A stretch of DNA of 64,000 nucleotides from Methyloversatilis universalis EHg5 (GTDB lineage Bacteria > Pseudomonadota > Gammaproteobacteria > Burkholderiales > Rhodocyclaceae). The translations under genes and the position numbers were made by a program. The DNA is taken from assembly GCF_000378945.1 (NCBI RefSeq), contig NZ_KB900539.1, positions 2,747,234-2,811,233 of the forward strand, read 5' to 3'. Below the pieces are notes generated by a model. It searched no databases and was not told where the DNA came from. It saw nothing but the letters and a program-made list of their open reading frames with translations. Position 1 is the stretch's first letter, and every line of letters begins with the position of its first letter. This document shows, in pieces, positions 27,452 to 35,036 of this stretch.

Positions 27452-27482
27452 CGTCGTCAGTCTTTCAATAAGAGTCGTCAGT

Positions 27483-28406
27483 TCAGCTGCCGGACACGCG
27501 ACCGAGCAGCAGGAATTCCATCAGCGCCTTCTGGGCGTGCAGGCGGTTTTCGGCTTCGTCCCACACCACCGAGTGCGGGCCGTCGATCACGTCGGCCGAC
27601 ACTTCCTCGCCGCGATGCGCCGGCAGGCAGTGCATGAACAGCGAATCGGGCCTGGCCACCTTCATCATGTCGGCATCGACCTGCCAGTCGGCGAAGGCGG
27701 CGCAGCGCGCCTCGTTCTCCGCTTCCCAGCCCATCGAGGTCCACACGTCGGTGGTGACCAGGTCGGCGCCGCGCGCCGCATCCATCGGGTCGGCGAAGCA
27801 CTCGTGGTGGCTGCCGGCCACGCCCACCTTGTCCGGCTCGACTTCGTAGCCGGGCGGGGTCGAAATGTTGAGCTTGAAATCGAAAATCTCGGCCGCCTGC
27901 ATCCAGGTGTGGCACATATTGTTCGAATCGCCGATCCACGCCACGGTGCGGCCGCTGATGTCGCCGCGGTGCTCGATCCAGGTGTAGATGTCGGCCAGCA
28001 CCTGGCAGGGGTGGTACTCGTTGGTCAGGCCGTTGATCACCGGCACGCGCGAGTTGGCGGCGAAGCGCTCGATGATGGTCTGTTCGAAGGTGCGGATCAT
28101 GACCACGTCGCACATGCGCGAAATGACCTGCGCCGCGTCTTCCACCGGCTCGCCGCGGCCCAGCTGGGAGTCGCGCGTGTTCAGATAGATCGCGCTGCCG
28201 CCCATCTGGTGCATGCCGGCTTCGAACGAGAGCCGCGTGCGCGTGCTCTGTTTCTCGAAAATCATCACCAGCGTGCGGTCCTGCAGCGGCCAGTACTGTT
28301 CGTAGCGCTTGAACTTGTCCTTGATCCAGCGGGTGCGCGCGAACACGTAGTCGAGTTCTTCGCGCGACAGGTCCTTCAGTTGCAGAAAGTGTCTGGGTTC
28401 AGTCAT
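27483..28406 (-). CDS. argF: Ornithine carbamoyltransferase
   Basis: Makes citrulline from ornithine and carbamoyl phosphate. The 307-residue protein has the carbamoyl-phosphate motif STRTR (about residues 55-59), the HPCQVLAD segment (about 132-139), the ornithine SMG loop region DVWTSMGWE (about 226-234) and the [11 protein letters not shown] active-site motif (about 265-275). Start [18 protein letters not shown] is typical. It follows argD by 13 bases and precedes argG by 31, consistent with an operon. Anabolic rather than catabolic role is inferred from these neighbours. Confidence 0.97.
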   Translation of the reverse strand: MTEPRHFLQLKDLSREELDYVFARTRWIKDKFKRYEQYWPLQDRTLVMIFEKQSTRTRLSFEAGMHQMGGSAIYLNTRDSQLGRGEPVEDAAQVISRMCDVVMIRTFEQTIIERFAANSRVPVINGLTNEYHPCQVLADIYTWIEHRGDISGRTVAWIGDSNNMCHTWMQAAEIFDFKLNISTPPGYEVEPDKVGVAGSHHECFADPMDAARGADLVTTDVWTSMGWEAENEARCAAFADWQVDADMMKVARPDSLFMHCLPAHRGEEVSADVIDGPHSVVWDEAENRLHAQKALMEFLLLGRVSGS

Positions 28407-28419
28407 TTCACGCAGCGGG

Positions 28420-29595
28420 TCAGGCGCCCGCGAGGAAGTTGCGGATGAGCGGCACCAGCCGGTCGACCAGTTCGCGGCTGTCCGCGTCGGTATAGACCAG
28501 CGGCGGCACCAGGCGGATGGTGCTGTCCTGGGTCACGTTGATCAGCAGGCCAGCCTCCAGCGCGCGCGCAACCAGCACGCCGCAGGGGCGGTCAAGTTCG
28601 ATGCCTATCATCATGCCGGCACCGCGGATGTCCTTCACGCCGGCGACGTCCTTCAGCGCCTCGCGGAAGCCGGCGCGTATCGCGTCGCCCTGGCGTACCG
28701 CGTTGCCGCGCAGATCGTCACGCGCCACCACGTCCAGCGTGGTGAGCGCGGCGGTGCACGCGAGCGGATTGCCACCGAAGGTCGAGCCGTGAGTACCCGG
28801 TTTGAACACGCCGGCCGCCGGGCCGCGCGCGAGGCAGGCGCCGATCGGCACGCCGGAGCCCAGGCCCTTGGCCAGCGTCATCACGTCCGGTTCGATGCCT
28901 GCGTGCTGGAAAGCGAACCAGCTGCCGGTACGGCCGATGCCGCACTGAACCTCGTCCACCATGAACAGCCACTGCTGCTCGGTGCACAGTGCGCGCAGTT
29001 CGCGCATGTAGGCCAGATCGGCCGCATGCACGCCGCCTTCGCCCTGCACCGGTTCAAACAGCACCGCAACGATGTTGCGGCTGTGCTCGGCAATCGCGCG
29101 CACCGCGGCAATATCGCTGAACGGCACCCGGTGGAAGCCCGGGGTCAGCGGCTCGAAACCGGCCTGCACCTTGCGGTTGCCGGTGGCCGACAGCGTGGCC
29201 AGCGTACGACCGTGGAAGGCGTGCTCCATCACGATGATGCCCGGCAGTTCCACACCGCGCTGGTGGCCGTACAGGCGCGCCAGCTTGATCGCTGCCTCGT
29301 TGGCTTCGCAGCCCGAGTTGCAGAAGAACACCTCGTCCATGCCGGACAGTTCGGCCAGCCGGTCAGACAGCTTTTCCTGCGCCAGCACGCGGTACAGGTT
29401 GGAACAGTGGATCAGCTCGGTGGCTTGGCGCGACACCGCCTGCACCAGATCGGGATGACCGTGGCCCAGCGTATTCACCGCCACGCCCGCCACCGCGTCC
29501 AGATATTCGCGACCCGCCTCGTCGTACAGGCGTACGCCCTTGCCATGGGTAAAGGCAACCGGCTGGCGGCCGTAGGTATTCATCAGATGCGTCAT
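28420..29595 (-). CDS. argD: Acetylornithine aminotransferase
   Basis: PLP-dependent class III aminotransferase that converts N-acetylglutamate semialdehyde to N-acetylornithine; related enzymes also act on succinyl-diaminopimelate. The 391-residue protein shows CNSGCEANEAAIKLAR (about 95-110), the aspartate of VDEVQCGIGRTG (about 215-226) and the Schiff-base lysine in TLAKGLGSGVPIG (about 245-257). I start at MTHLMNTYGRQPVAF because a ccggagcc ribosome-binding site stands 8 bases before it; an upstream in-frame ATG at 29619 lacks one. It heads the argD-argF-argG group, and an intrinsic terminator lies about 70 bases upstream. Confidence 0.95.
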   Translation of the reverse strand: MTHLMNTYGRQPVAFTHGKGVRLYDEAGREYLDAVAGVAVNTLGHGHPDLVQAVSRQATELIHCSNLYRVLAQEKLSDRLAELSGMDEVFFCNSGCEANEAAIKLARLYGHQRGVELPGIIVMEHAFHGRTLATLSATGNRKVQAGFEPLTPGFHRVPFSDIAAVRAIAEHSRNIVAVLFEPVQGEGGVHAADLAYMRELRALCTEQQWLFMVDEVQCGIGRTGSWFAFQHAGIEPDVMTLAKGLGSGVPIGACLARGPAAGVFKPGTHGSTFGGNPLACTAALTTLDVVARDDLRGNAVRQGDAIRAGFREALKDVAGVKDIRGAGMMIGIELDRPCGVLVARALEAGLLINVTQDSTIRLVPPLVYTDADSRELVDRLVPLIRNFLAGA

Positions 29596-29654
29596 CAAAA
29601 CGGCTCCGGGACGCTGCAACCGACCTCTGGGCGGCGCAGCGCTGAAAACAGGAA

Positions 29655-29696
29655 AGCACGGCGCGAAAAAAACACGGCGGCTTGCGCCGCCGTGCT
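29655..29696 (-). terminator. Intrinsic terminator with a competing stem, upstream of argD
   Basis: Read on the minus strand, a perfect 9-base stem (29673-29681 with 29686-29694, tetraloop) is followed by seven U (29672-29666), a textbook intrinsic terminator. A third segment just beyond the U run, 29655-29663, is exactly complementary to 29688-29696, which overlaps the first arm; the two pairings exclude each other. A possible sigma-70 promoter (TACACA, 17 bases, TAAAAT at 29738-29710) would start RNA near 29703, just before this structure. It is either the end of the small gene's transcript (29855-30115) or an arg leader attenuator; the sequence does not decide. Confidence 0.75.
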
Positions 29697-29854
29697 TGAT
29701 TGAACAAGGATTTTAGTTCAAAGCCCGCCTGCTGTGTAGCAGAGGTCGCTCATGTTGCGGCGCACATTGTCACCCGCCGGGTGGCGCACACCTCTTTGCA
29801 CGCGCTGTGCCTGTTTGTGTAGCACCCAGCGCGAATGGATTCAGGAACATGGAC

Positions 29855-30115
29855 TTAGGCCTGTCGTCGCCCCGTAAGCACACCAACAACAGCCTCTGGC
29901 ACGAAGCGTGCTACCACCGAGCAGCCCATATAGATCTGCCTGAGCTTGCGTTCGGCTTCTTCGGCACTGACACCCGGGATGGCGAGGTTTTCAATCAACA
30001 CGCCACTGCGGGTCCGGATGCTGAAACCGAATCGGGCCATGGGTGGCGGAAGGGCTGGAGACGACGGTTCACTCACTGCCTGGTGCCGTCGCGACCGAAG
30101 ACTTGAATAAAGCAT
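29855..30115 (-). CDS. Small conserved protein of unknown function
   Basis: An 86-residue protein whose core, from about residue 26 (MARFGFSIRTRSGVLIENL) through EEAERKLRQIYMGC, looks like a small protein I remember as common in betaproteobacteria without known function. The start at 30115 (MLYSSLRSRRHQAV) is chosen because a gaggag ribosome-binding site lies 9 bases upstream and a good promoter lies just beyond; the internal ATG at 30040 has no such site. It has no signal peptide or membrane segment. The C-terminus VGVLTGRRQA is probably variable. The gene stands alone between the arg genes and the DUF3579 gene, which is divergent. Confidence 0.7.
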   Translation of the reverse strand: MLYSSLRSRRHQAVSEPSSPALPPPMARFGFSIRTRSGVLIENLAIPGVSAEEAERKLRQIYMGCSVVARFVPEAVVGVLTGRRQA

Positions 30116-30144
30116 AAACGCCGTCTCCTCATAGGGATAGGCGG

Positions 30145-30187
30145 AGTATAGAAACACCACTTGAGCTTTACAACAGATTACTGTTGT
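30145..30187 (-). promoter_or_regulatory. Sigma-70 promoter with overlapping palindrome, for the 86-residue gene
   Basis: On the minus strand TTGTAA (30173-30168) and TATACT (30150-30145) are separated by exactly 17 bases, placing the start of transcription near 30138, about 23 bases before the ATG at 30115. A perfect palindrome with arms acaacag (30170-30176) and ctgttgt (30181-30187) around atta overlaps the -35 box, the position of a repressor or activator site. This AT-rich patch stands out from the GC-rich background. Confidence 0.7.
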
Positions 30188-30303
30188 TTTTAAAAGAAAA
30201 ACGAAGAGCACTGTCTGACGCAACACTGCCCCGGACCTGCACCCGCCACAAGCATATCGGTGCAGAACCGGGCCCACGATCTGCCGGAGGCCCAGAACAG
30301 AAC

Positions 30304-30678
30304 ATGAGCGCGATCCCTCAGCCCCAGCTACAGCCCGCCCCCACCCCGACGCCGGCCAACGAAACCCTGGCCCGACAGGCGGACGATCCGCGGCGCGCCC
30401 GCAGCTTCACCATCATCGGCGCCACCAGCAAGGGCAAGACTTTCCGGCCGAGTGACTGGTCAGACCGCCTGTGTGGCGTCATGTCCTCCTTCGGCAGCCA
30501 GCGCAAGATGCGCTACTCCCCGTTCGTGCGGCCCGGCTGCTGGATCAGCGGTGAGAAGTGCGTGTTCGTCGATGCCCGCCTGTATGAACTCGAACCGCTG
30601 GCCTACAACTTTCTGATGCACTTCGCACGCGACAACGACCTGAAGGTCGATTTCGAGGTCGGCGCCGCCGAACTCTGA
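30304..30678 (+). CDS. DUF3579 family protein
   Basis: A 124-residue protein of the DUF3579 family, found mainly in betaproteobacteria; its function is unknown. A proline-rich, probably flexible N-terminus (about residues 1-25) precedes the conserved core RSFTIIGATSKGKTFRPSDWSDRLCGVMSSFG and the closing EPLAYNFLMHFARDNDLKVDFE. It is soluble, with no signal peptide. The ATG at 30304 is preceded by a ccggagg sequence about 13 bases upstream, rather far for a ribosome-binding site. A strong bidirectional terminator about 155 bases downstream can end its transcript. Confidence 0.85.
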   Translation: MSAIPQPQLQPAPTPTPANETLARQADDPRRARSFTIIGATSKGKTFRPSDWSDRLCGVMSSFGSQRKMRYSPFVRPGCWISGEKCVFVDARLYELEPLAYNFLMHFARDNDLKVDFEVGAAEL

Positions 30679-30832
30679 CCGGCATTCATCTGCAGGCATC
30701 CTTTTTCCGGATGCCTCCGTCCGGAAATCAAGCGGCACGGAAAACGCGATCACTCGCCCCAGACCTGCGAAAACCCTGCAGAACCTGAAGCGCCCTTCGC
30801 TCTTTGAACCGAAAGCGGAACAGACAAAACAG

Positions 30833-30872
30833 GCAATAAAAAAGCCGACCAGATGGTCGGCTTTTTTATTGC
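30833..30872. terminator. Bidirectional intrinsic terminator between DUF3579 gene and rpsT
   Basis: A perfect 19-base inverted repeat (30833-30851 and 30854-30872, 2-base spacer) has a GC-rich core gccgacca/tggtcggc and outer A/T runs, so each strand ends its stem with six or more T. It lies 28 bases beyond the rpsT stop (minus strand) and also terminates the plus-strand DUF3579 transcript. Confidence 0.93.
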
Positions 30873-30900
30873 GCGCCCTTCAGGGCGCTGCATCCACCGC

Positions 30901-31173
30901 TCAGGCAGCGAGGCCCATCGCCTTGATGGCGCCGGACAGACGGCTCTTGTGACGAGCAGCCTTGTTCTTGTGGATGATGTTCTTGTCGGCAATGCTGTCG
31001 ATGGTCGTCTGGGCCTGCACGAACACGGCTTGCGCGGCTGCCTTGTCGCCAGCCAGAATGGCCTTGCGAACGTTCTTGATGGCGGTGCGCAGCTCCGAGC
31101 GCTGGCTCATGTTGTGATCACGACGAACGATCGCCTGACGGGCGCGCTTGCGTGCTTGTGCGGAATTGGCCAT
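30901..31173 (-). CDS. rpsT: 30S ribosomal protein S20
   Basis: S20 binds 16S rRNA early in 30S assembly. The 90-residue protein starts [21 protein letters not shown] and ends [23 protein letters not shown], both typical, with the expected abundance of lysine, arginine and alanine. The reading frame continues upstream but the family start at 31173 is unambiguous. The gene is monocistronic: its own promoter lies about 35 bases upstream and a strong terminator follows. It is divergent from murJ, an arrangement I recall as common in betaproteobacteria. Confidence 0.97.
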   Translation of the reverse strand: MANSAQARKRARQAIVRRDHNMSQRSELRTAIKNVRKAILAGDKAAAQAVFVQAQTTIDSIADKNIIHKNKAARHKSRLSGAIKAMGLAA

Positions 31174-31205
31174 GTTTCTTGCGAAGTGGTATTCGGGAAA
31201 ACGCG

Positions 31206-31234
31206 CGAGTATACGCAAGCACCGTGCGCGACGC
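31206..31234 (-). promoter_or_regulatory. Probable sigma-70 promoter of rpsT
   Basis: On the minus strand TTGCGT (31234-31229) and TATACT (31211-31206) are 17 bases apart. The predicted transcription start near 31199 leaves a leader of about 26 bases before the rpsT ATG. The -10 box matches five of six consensus positions, the -35 box only three. Confidence 0.6.
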
Positions 31235-31316
31235 AAGCCCTGCGCCACTCGCCTCAGCGCGTCCTGCAGCAGCCGGCTCTGGTAAGGTGCGCGCTGTTTC
31301 GCAACGCCCTCCCCCG

Positions 31317-32855
31317 ATGAACCTGCTCCGCGCCCTCGCAACGGTCAGCAGCATGACGCTGCTGTCGCGCATCCTCGGTTTCGTCCGCGACTTCTTCATT
31401 GCCCGGGCCTTCGGCGCCGGCATGGCGACCGACGCCTTCTTCGTCGCCTTCCGTCTGCCCAACCTGCTCCGGCGCATGTTCGCCGAAGGTGCCTTCTCGC
31501 AGGCCTTCGTGCCGATACTGGGCGAATACCGCAACCGGCGCGGCACCGACGACACCCGCACGCTGATCGACCACGTCGCCACGCTGCTTGCGCTGGTGGT
31601 GGCCGCCGTGACCGTGATCGGCATCGTCACCGCGCCCGTCATCATTTATGTAACGGCACCCGGCTTTGCCACGGACGCCGACAAGTTCGACCTGACGGTG
31701 ACGCTCACCCGCATCACCTTTCCCTACATCCTGTTCATGTCGCTGGTGGCCATGGCCGGCGGCGTGCTCAATACCTTCAGCCGTTTCGCGGTGCCCGCCT
31801 TCACGCCGGTGCTGCTGAACCTGAGCTTCATCTTCATGAGCCTGTTCGCCGCACCCTGGTTCGACCCGCCGGTGCTGGCGCTGGCCTGGGCGGTATTCAT
31901 CGGCGGTGCGCTGCAGCTGGCGCTGCAGCTGCCCGCGCTGGCGCGCATCGGCATGCTGCCGCGCCCGCGGCTGGATCTGCAGGACCCGGGCGTGCGCCGC
32001 ATCTTCAAGCTCATGCTGCCGGCCATACTGGGTGTGTCGGTGTCGCAGATTTCGCTGCTCATCAACACCGTGTTCGCGTCCTTCCTGGAAAGCGGGTCGG
32101 TGTCCTGGCTCTATTACGCCGACCGCCTGATGGAATTCCCGGCCGGTCTGCTGGGCGTGGCGCTGGGCACCATCCTGCTGCCCTCGCTGTCGCGCAGCCA
32201 CGCCGACGGCAATGGCACCGAATTTTCGGCGCTGCTGGACTGGGGCCTGCGCCTGACCCTGCTGCTCACGCTGCCGGCAGCACTCGCGCTCGGCCTGCTC
32301 GCCACGCCGCTGATTGCCACGCTGTTCCACCACGGCCAGTTCTCCGCCCACGACGTGATGCAGACCCGTTCAGCGCTGCTGGCCTACAGCGTCGGGCTGA
32401 CCGGTCTTATCCTGGTCAAGGTGCTGGCGCCCGGCTTCTATTCGCGGCAGGACATCCGCACCCCGGTCAAGATCGCACTCGGCGTGCTGGTGCTCACCCA
32501 GCTGATGAACCTCGCCTTCATCAAGCCCTTCGCACACGCCGGTCTGGCGCTGTCGATCGGACTGGCTTCGCTGGTGAACGCGGCCTTCCTGTACCGCGGC
32601 CTGCGCGCCACCGGCGCCTACCTGCCCGCGCCCGGCTGGCGGAGCTTCTGGATCCGGATGCTGTCCGCGCTGACAGTCATGGGTGCGGTGCTGTACTTCG
32701 GTGCCCGGCTGCCGGGCGACTGGCTGCAGATGGGCACGCTCACCCGCATCCTGCACCTGTGCTGGCTGGTGCCCGCCGGCGCCGGTGCCTATTTCGCGGT
32801 GCTGTTCGCACTGGGTTTCCGGCTGCGCGACTTCTCACGTCGCGCCGCTTCGTGA
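31317..32855 (+). CDS. murJ: Lipid II flippase MurJ
   Basis: MurJ flips the peptidoglycan precursor lipid II across the inner membrane. The 512-residue protein begins [33 protein letters not shown], the characteristic MurJ start, and has about 14 hydrophobic segments along its length. The conserved [21 protein letters not shown] stretch (about residues 45-65) contains family-typical arginines of the central cavity. The ATG at 31317 is the first consistent start; upstream the frame is not conserved. It is followed after 14 bases by a PEBP-family gene on the same strand. Confidence 0.96.
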   Translation: MNLLRALATVSSMTLLSRILGFVRDFFIARAFGAGMATDAFFVAFRLPNLLRRMFAEGAFSQAFVPILGEYRNRRGTDDTRTLIDHVATLLALVVAAVTVIGIVTAPVIIYVTAPGFATDADKFDLTVTLTRITFPYILFMSLVAMAGGVLNTFSRFAVPAFTPVLLNLSFIFMSLFAAPWFDPPVLALAWAVFIGGALQLALQLPALARIGMLPRPRLDLQDPGVRRIFKLMLPAILGVSVSQISLLINTVFASFLESGSVSWLYYADRLMEFPAGLLGVALGTILLPSLSRSHADGNGTEFSALLDWGLRLTLLLTLPAALALGLLATPLIATLFHHGQFSAHDVMQTRSALLAYSVGLTGLILVKVLAPGFYSRQDIRTPVKIALGVLVLTQLMNLAFIKPFAHAGLALSIGLASLVNAAFLYRGLRATGAYLPAPGWRSFWIRMLSALTVMGAVLYFGARLPGDWLQMGTLTRILHLCWLVPAGAGAYFAVLFALGFRLRDFSRRAAS

Positions 32856-32869
32856 CGAGGAGCTGAACG

Positions 32870-33496
32870 ATGGAGCTGACGAGCAGTACCTTTGCTGACG
32901 GCGCCCGCATTCCGGGCGACAACGCCTTCTGCATTCCGGACGGTCAGGGCCGTGCGCAGCTGGGTGGCAACCGCAATCCGCATCTGGCCTGGTCCGGCCT
33001 GCCGGCCGGCACCCGTTCGCTGGTGCTCACCTGCCACGACCCGGATGTGCCCACCCGCGGCGACGACGTGAACCAGGACGGCCGTACCGTGCCGGCCAGC
33101 CTGCCGCGCGGCGACTTCACCCACTGGATACTGGTGGATCTGGCACCGGCAGGCGAGATCGCCGAAGGCGAGTTCTCGTCGTCGGTCACGCCGACCGGCA
33201 AGCCCGGCCCGGCTGGTCCGCGCGGCACCCGTCAGGGCATCAATGACTACACCGCCTGGTTCGCCGGCGACGACGCGATGAAGGGCGACTACCACGGCTA
33301 CGACGGTCCCTGCCCGCCGTGGAATGACGAAATCCTGCATCACTACGTATTCACGCTGTACGCACTGGATGTCGACCGGCTGCCGGTCGAGGGGCGCCTC
33401 ACGATGGACGCGGTGAAGGCCGCACTGTCCGGCCATGTGCTCGGCCAGGCTCGCCTGACCGGCGTCTATGCGCTGAACCCCTCAGTCGCGGGCTGA
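32870..33496 (+). CDS. YbhB/YbcL family protein (PEBP/Raf-kinase-inhibitor-like)
   Basis: A 208-residue protein of the phosphatidylethanolamine-binding-protein fold. Typical segments are LVLTCHDPDVP (about residues 47-57), FTHWILVDLA (about 83-92), YDGPCPPWNDEILHHYVFTLYALD (about 143-166) and a closing VLGQARLTGVY. No signal peptide is visible, so it is cytoplasmic; bacterial members have no settled function. A gaggag ribosome-binding site stands 7 bases before the ATG. The 3' end overlaps the convergent GH17-like gene by 15 bases, so the two mRNAs have complementary ends. Confidence 0.9.
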   Translation: MELTSSTFADGARIPGDNAFCIPDGQGRAQLGGNRNPHLAWSGLPAGTRSLVLTCHDPDVPTRGDDVNQDGRTVPASLPRGDFTHWILVDLAPAGEIAEGEFSSSVTPTGKPGPAGPRGTRQGINDYTAWFAGDDAMKGDYHGYDGPCPPWNDEILHHYVFTLYALDVDRLPVEGRLTMDAVKAALSGHVLGQARLTGVYALNPSVAG

Positions 33497-35032
33497 ACCG
33501 GGCCTTGCAAAAGCGGCCGCCAGCACGGCGGCCATCAGCGCCCAGGCCAGCGCCTGCGGGTTGCGCCAGTCGGCCAGCCAGGCGACGGTGCTGCCGGCGA
33601 CCGCAATCAGCGCAAACAGACGCGCCTCGGGCAGCGCCGGCATCAGGCCGAAGCCGGCCCAGCGCGCCGCCAGGCCGAACTGCAGCGCCGGCAGCGCGAA
33701 CAGCAGGAAGGGGAAGTCGCGGTAACGGCCATCGACCGCCAGCAGCAGGCCGGCCACCGCCAGCCCGAACAGCAGCACCCGCAGCGCAGCGCGCAGCGCG
33801 CCCTGCGCGCGGCCGGTCAGCGCGAAGGGCAGCAGCGCCCAGGCCACCCAGCCGGCCAGCGCAACCGCGCCCATGCCCAGCCATTCCGGCAGATTGCGGC
33901 AGGCGAGCTGCAGATATTCCCACTGCAGCAGGGCCACCAGCCCGGCCAGCGCGCCCGACAGTGCGTACGCGGCCGCGGCGCCCGATCTGCGCACCCGCGC
34001 CGCCAGCACCACGCACACGCCGATCAGCAGGCCGGCGGCACCCGCGGTCAGCGGCGTCGCGCCGTCACTGCGCTCGGCCTGTGCGCCATGCCAGCCGAAC
34101 TTGGCGTGGCCCGCCGAATCCAGCACGCCCCAGTAGCCACCCACCGTGCCTTCAAGCAGGCGCTTCCAGGGCTGGTCGTACGCTTCGATCACGTTGTACT
34201 GCCAGTCGTGCGCCTGCGCCGCCAGCAGGAATTCACGCAGATAGCGCGCCTGTTCGATCAGCCCCGGACGCGCGCCATCGCGCTGCTTGCCCAGGCTGGG
34301 CCAGCCGGTCTCGCCGATCAGCAGCGGCTTGCCCAGTTCGCCGGACATGCGCTCCATCACATGACTGACGTGGACGATGGCCTCGTCGATGGCGCGCGGC
34401 TCGTCCTCCCAGTACGGCAGGATGTGTATCGTCGCGAAATCGACGCTGTCGGCCAGGCCACGGTGCTTCAGCCAGAACTCCCACACGTCGGCATAAGTGA
34501 CCGGCACCTCGGTTTCGCGCTGCGCGCGCTCGATGTAGGCACGCATCGCCGCTTCGGTCTGTTCCCGCCGCAGCAGCACCTCGTTGCCGACGATGAGGCC
34601 GCGCACCACGTCGCGGTGGCGGTTGGCCAGCGCGATCGCCTCGCTCAGCTCCGCGTCGTTGCGCTTCAGGTCGCCACCGATCCAGGCACCGACCAGCACT
34701 TTCAGCCCGTGCTTGCCGGCCAGTTCGGGCACCGCGTCCAGCCCCTGATCAACCGAATACAGGCGAACGCAGTCGGTCACCCGGGCCAGTCGTGCAAGGT
34801 CTGCATCGATGCGCTCGCGCTCCACCCGGAAACCGGGCACCAGCGGCGATTCGCCCGGCCGGTAATAGGGCGCGTAGGACACGCACTGCAGCCGCGCACG
34901 ATCCGGCGGCACCTCGGCCAGCGCCTGCGGCTGGTTGGCGCGCCACAGCCAGAACGCGATCAGCGCCAGCGCGACCAGATGCACCAGTGCATAGCGCGCC
35001 CAGCGCGGCGCACGGTTCAGCGGTTCGATCAT
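33482..35032 (-). CDS. Membrane GH17-like glycoside hydrolase/glucanosyltransferase
   Basis: A 516-residue protein with one N-terminal membrane helix (about residues 14-30), a periplasmic GH17-type (beta-1,3-glucanase fold) domain (about 48-330), and about six to eight hydrophobic segments in the C-terminal third. The likely acid/base E151 (IVGNEVLLRR) and nucleophile E241 (LIGETGWPS) are both present. Such proteins may cut or transfer beta-glucan. The ATG at 35032 follows the upstream NdvB-like gene's stop by 4 bases; that protein carries a related GH17 domain, so this gene looks like a partner for the same glucan. Substrate is inferred, not proven. Confidence 0.85.
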   Translation of the reverse strand: MIEPLNRAPRWARYALVHLVALALIAFWLWRANQPQALAEVPPDRARLQCVSYAPYYRPGESPLVPGFRVERERIDADLARLARVTDCVRLYSVDQGLDAVPELAGKHGLKVLVGAWIGGDLKRNDAELSEAIALANRHRDVVRGLIVGNEVLLRREQTEAAMRAYIERAQRETEVPVTYADVWEFWLKHRGLADSVDFATIHILPYWEDEPRAIDEAIVHVSHVMERMSGELGKPLLIGETGWPSLGKQRDGARPGLIEQARYLREFLLAAQAHDWQYNVIEAYDQPWKRLLEGTVGGYWGVLDSAGHAKFGWHGAQAERSDGATPLTAGAAGLLIGVCVVLAARVRRSGAAAAYALSGALAGLVALLQWEYLQLACRNLPEWLGMGAVALAGWVAWALLPFALTGRAQGALRAALRVLLFGLAVAGLLLAVDGRYRDFPFLLFALPALQFGLAARWAGFGLMPALPEARLFALIAVAGSTVAWLADWRNPQALAWALMAAVLAAAFARPGSARD

Positions 35033-35036
35033 CGCG

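Noticed and set aside
29855-30277. Longer version (140 codons) of the small conserved gene
   Set aside because: It would start upstream of the predicted promoter and has cysteine-rich non-conserved residues; the ATG at 30115 has the ribosome-binding site.
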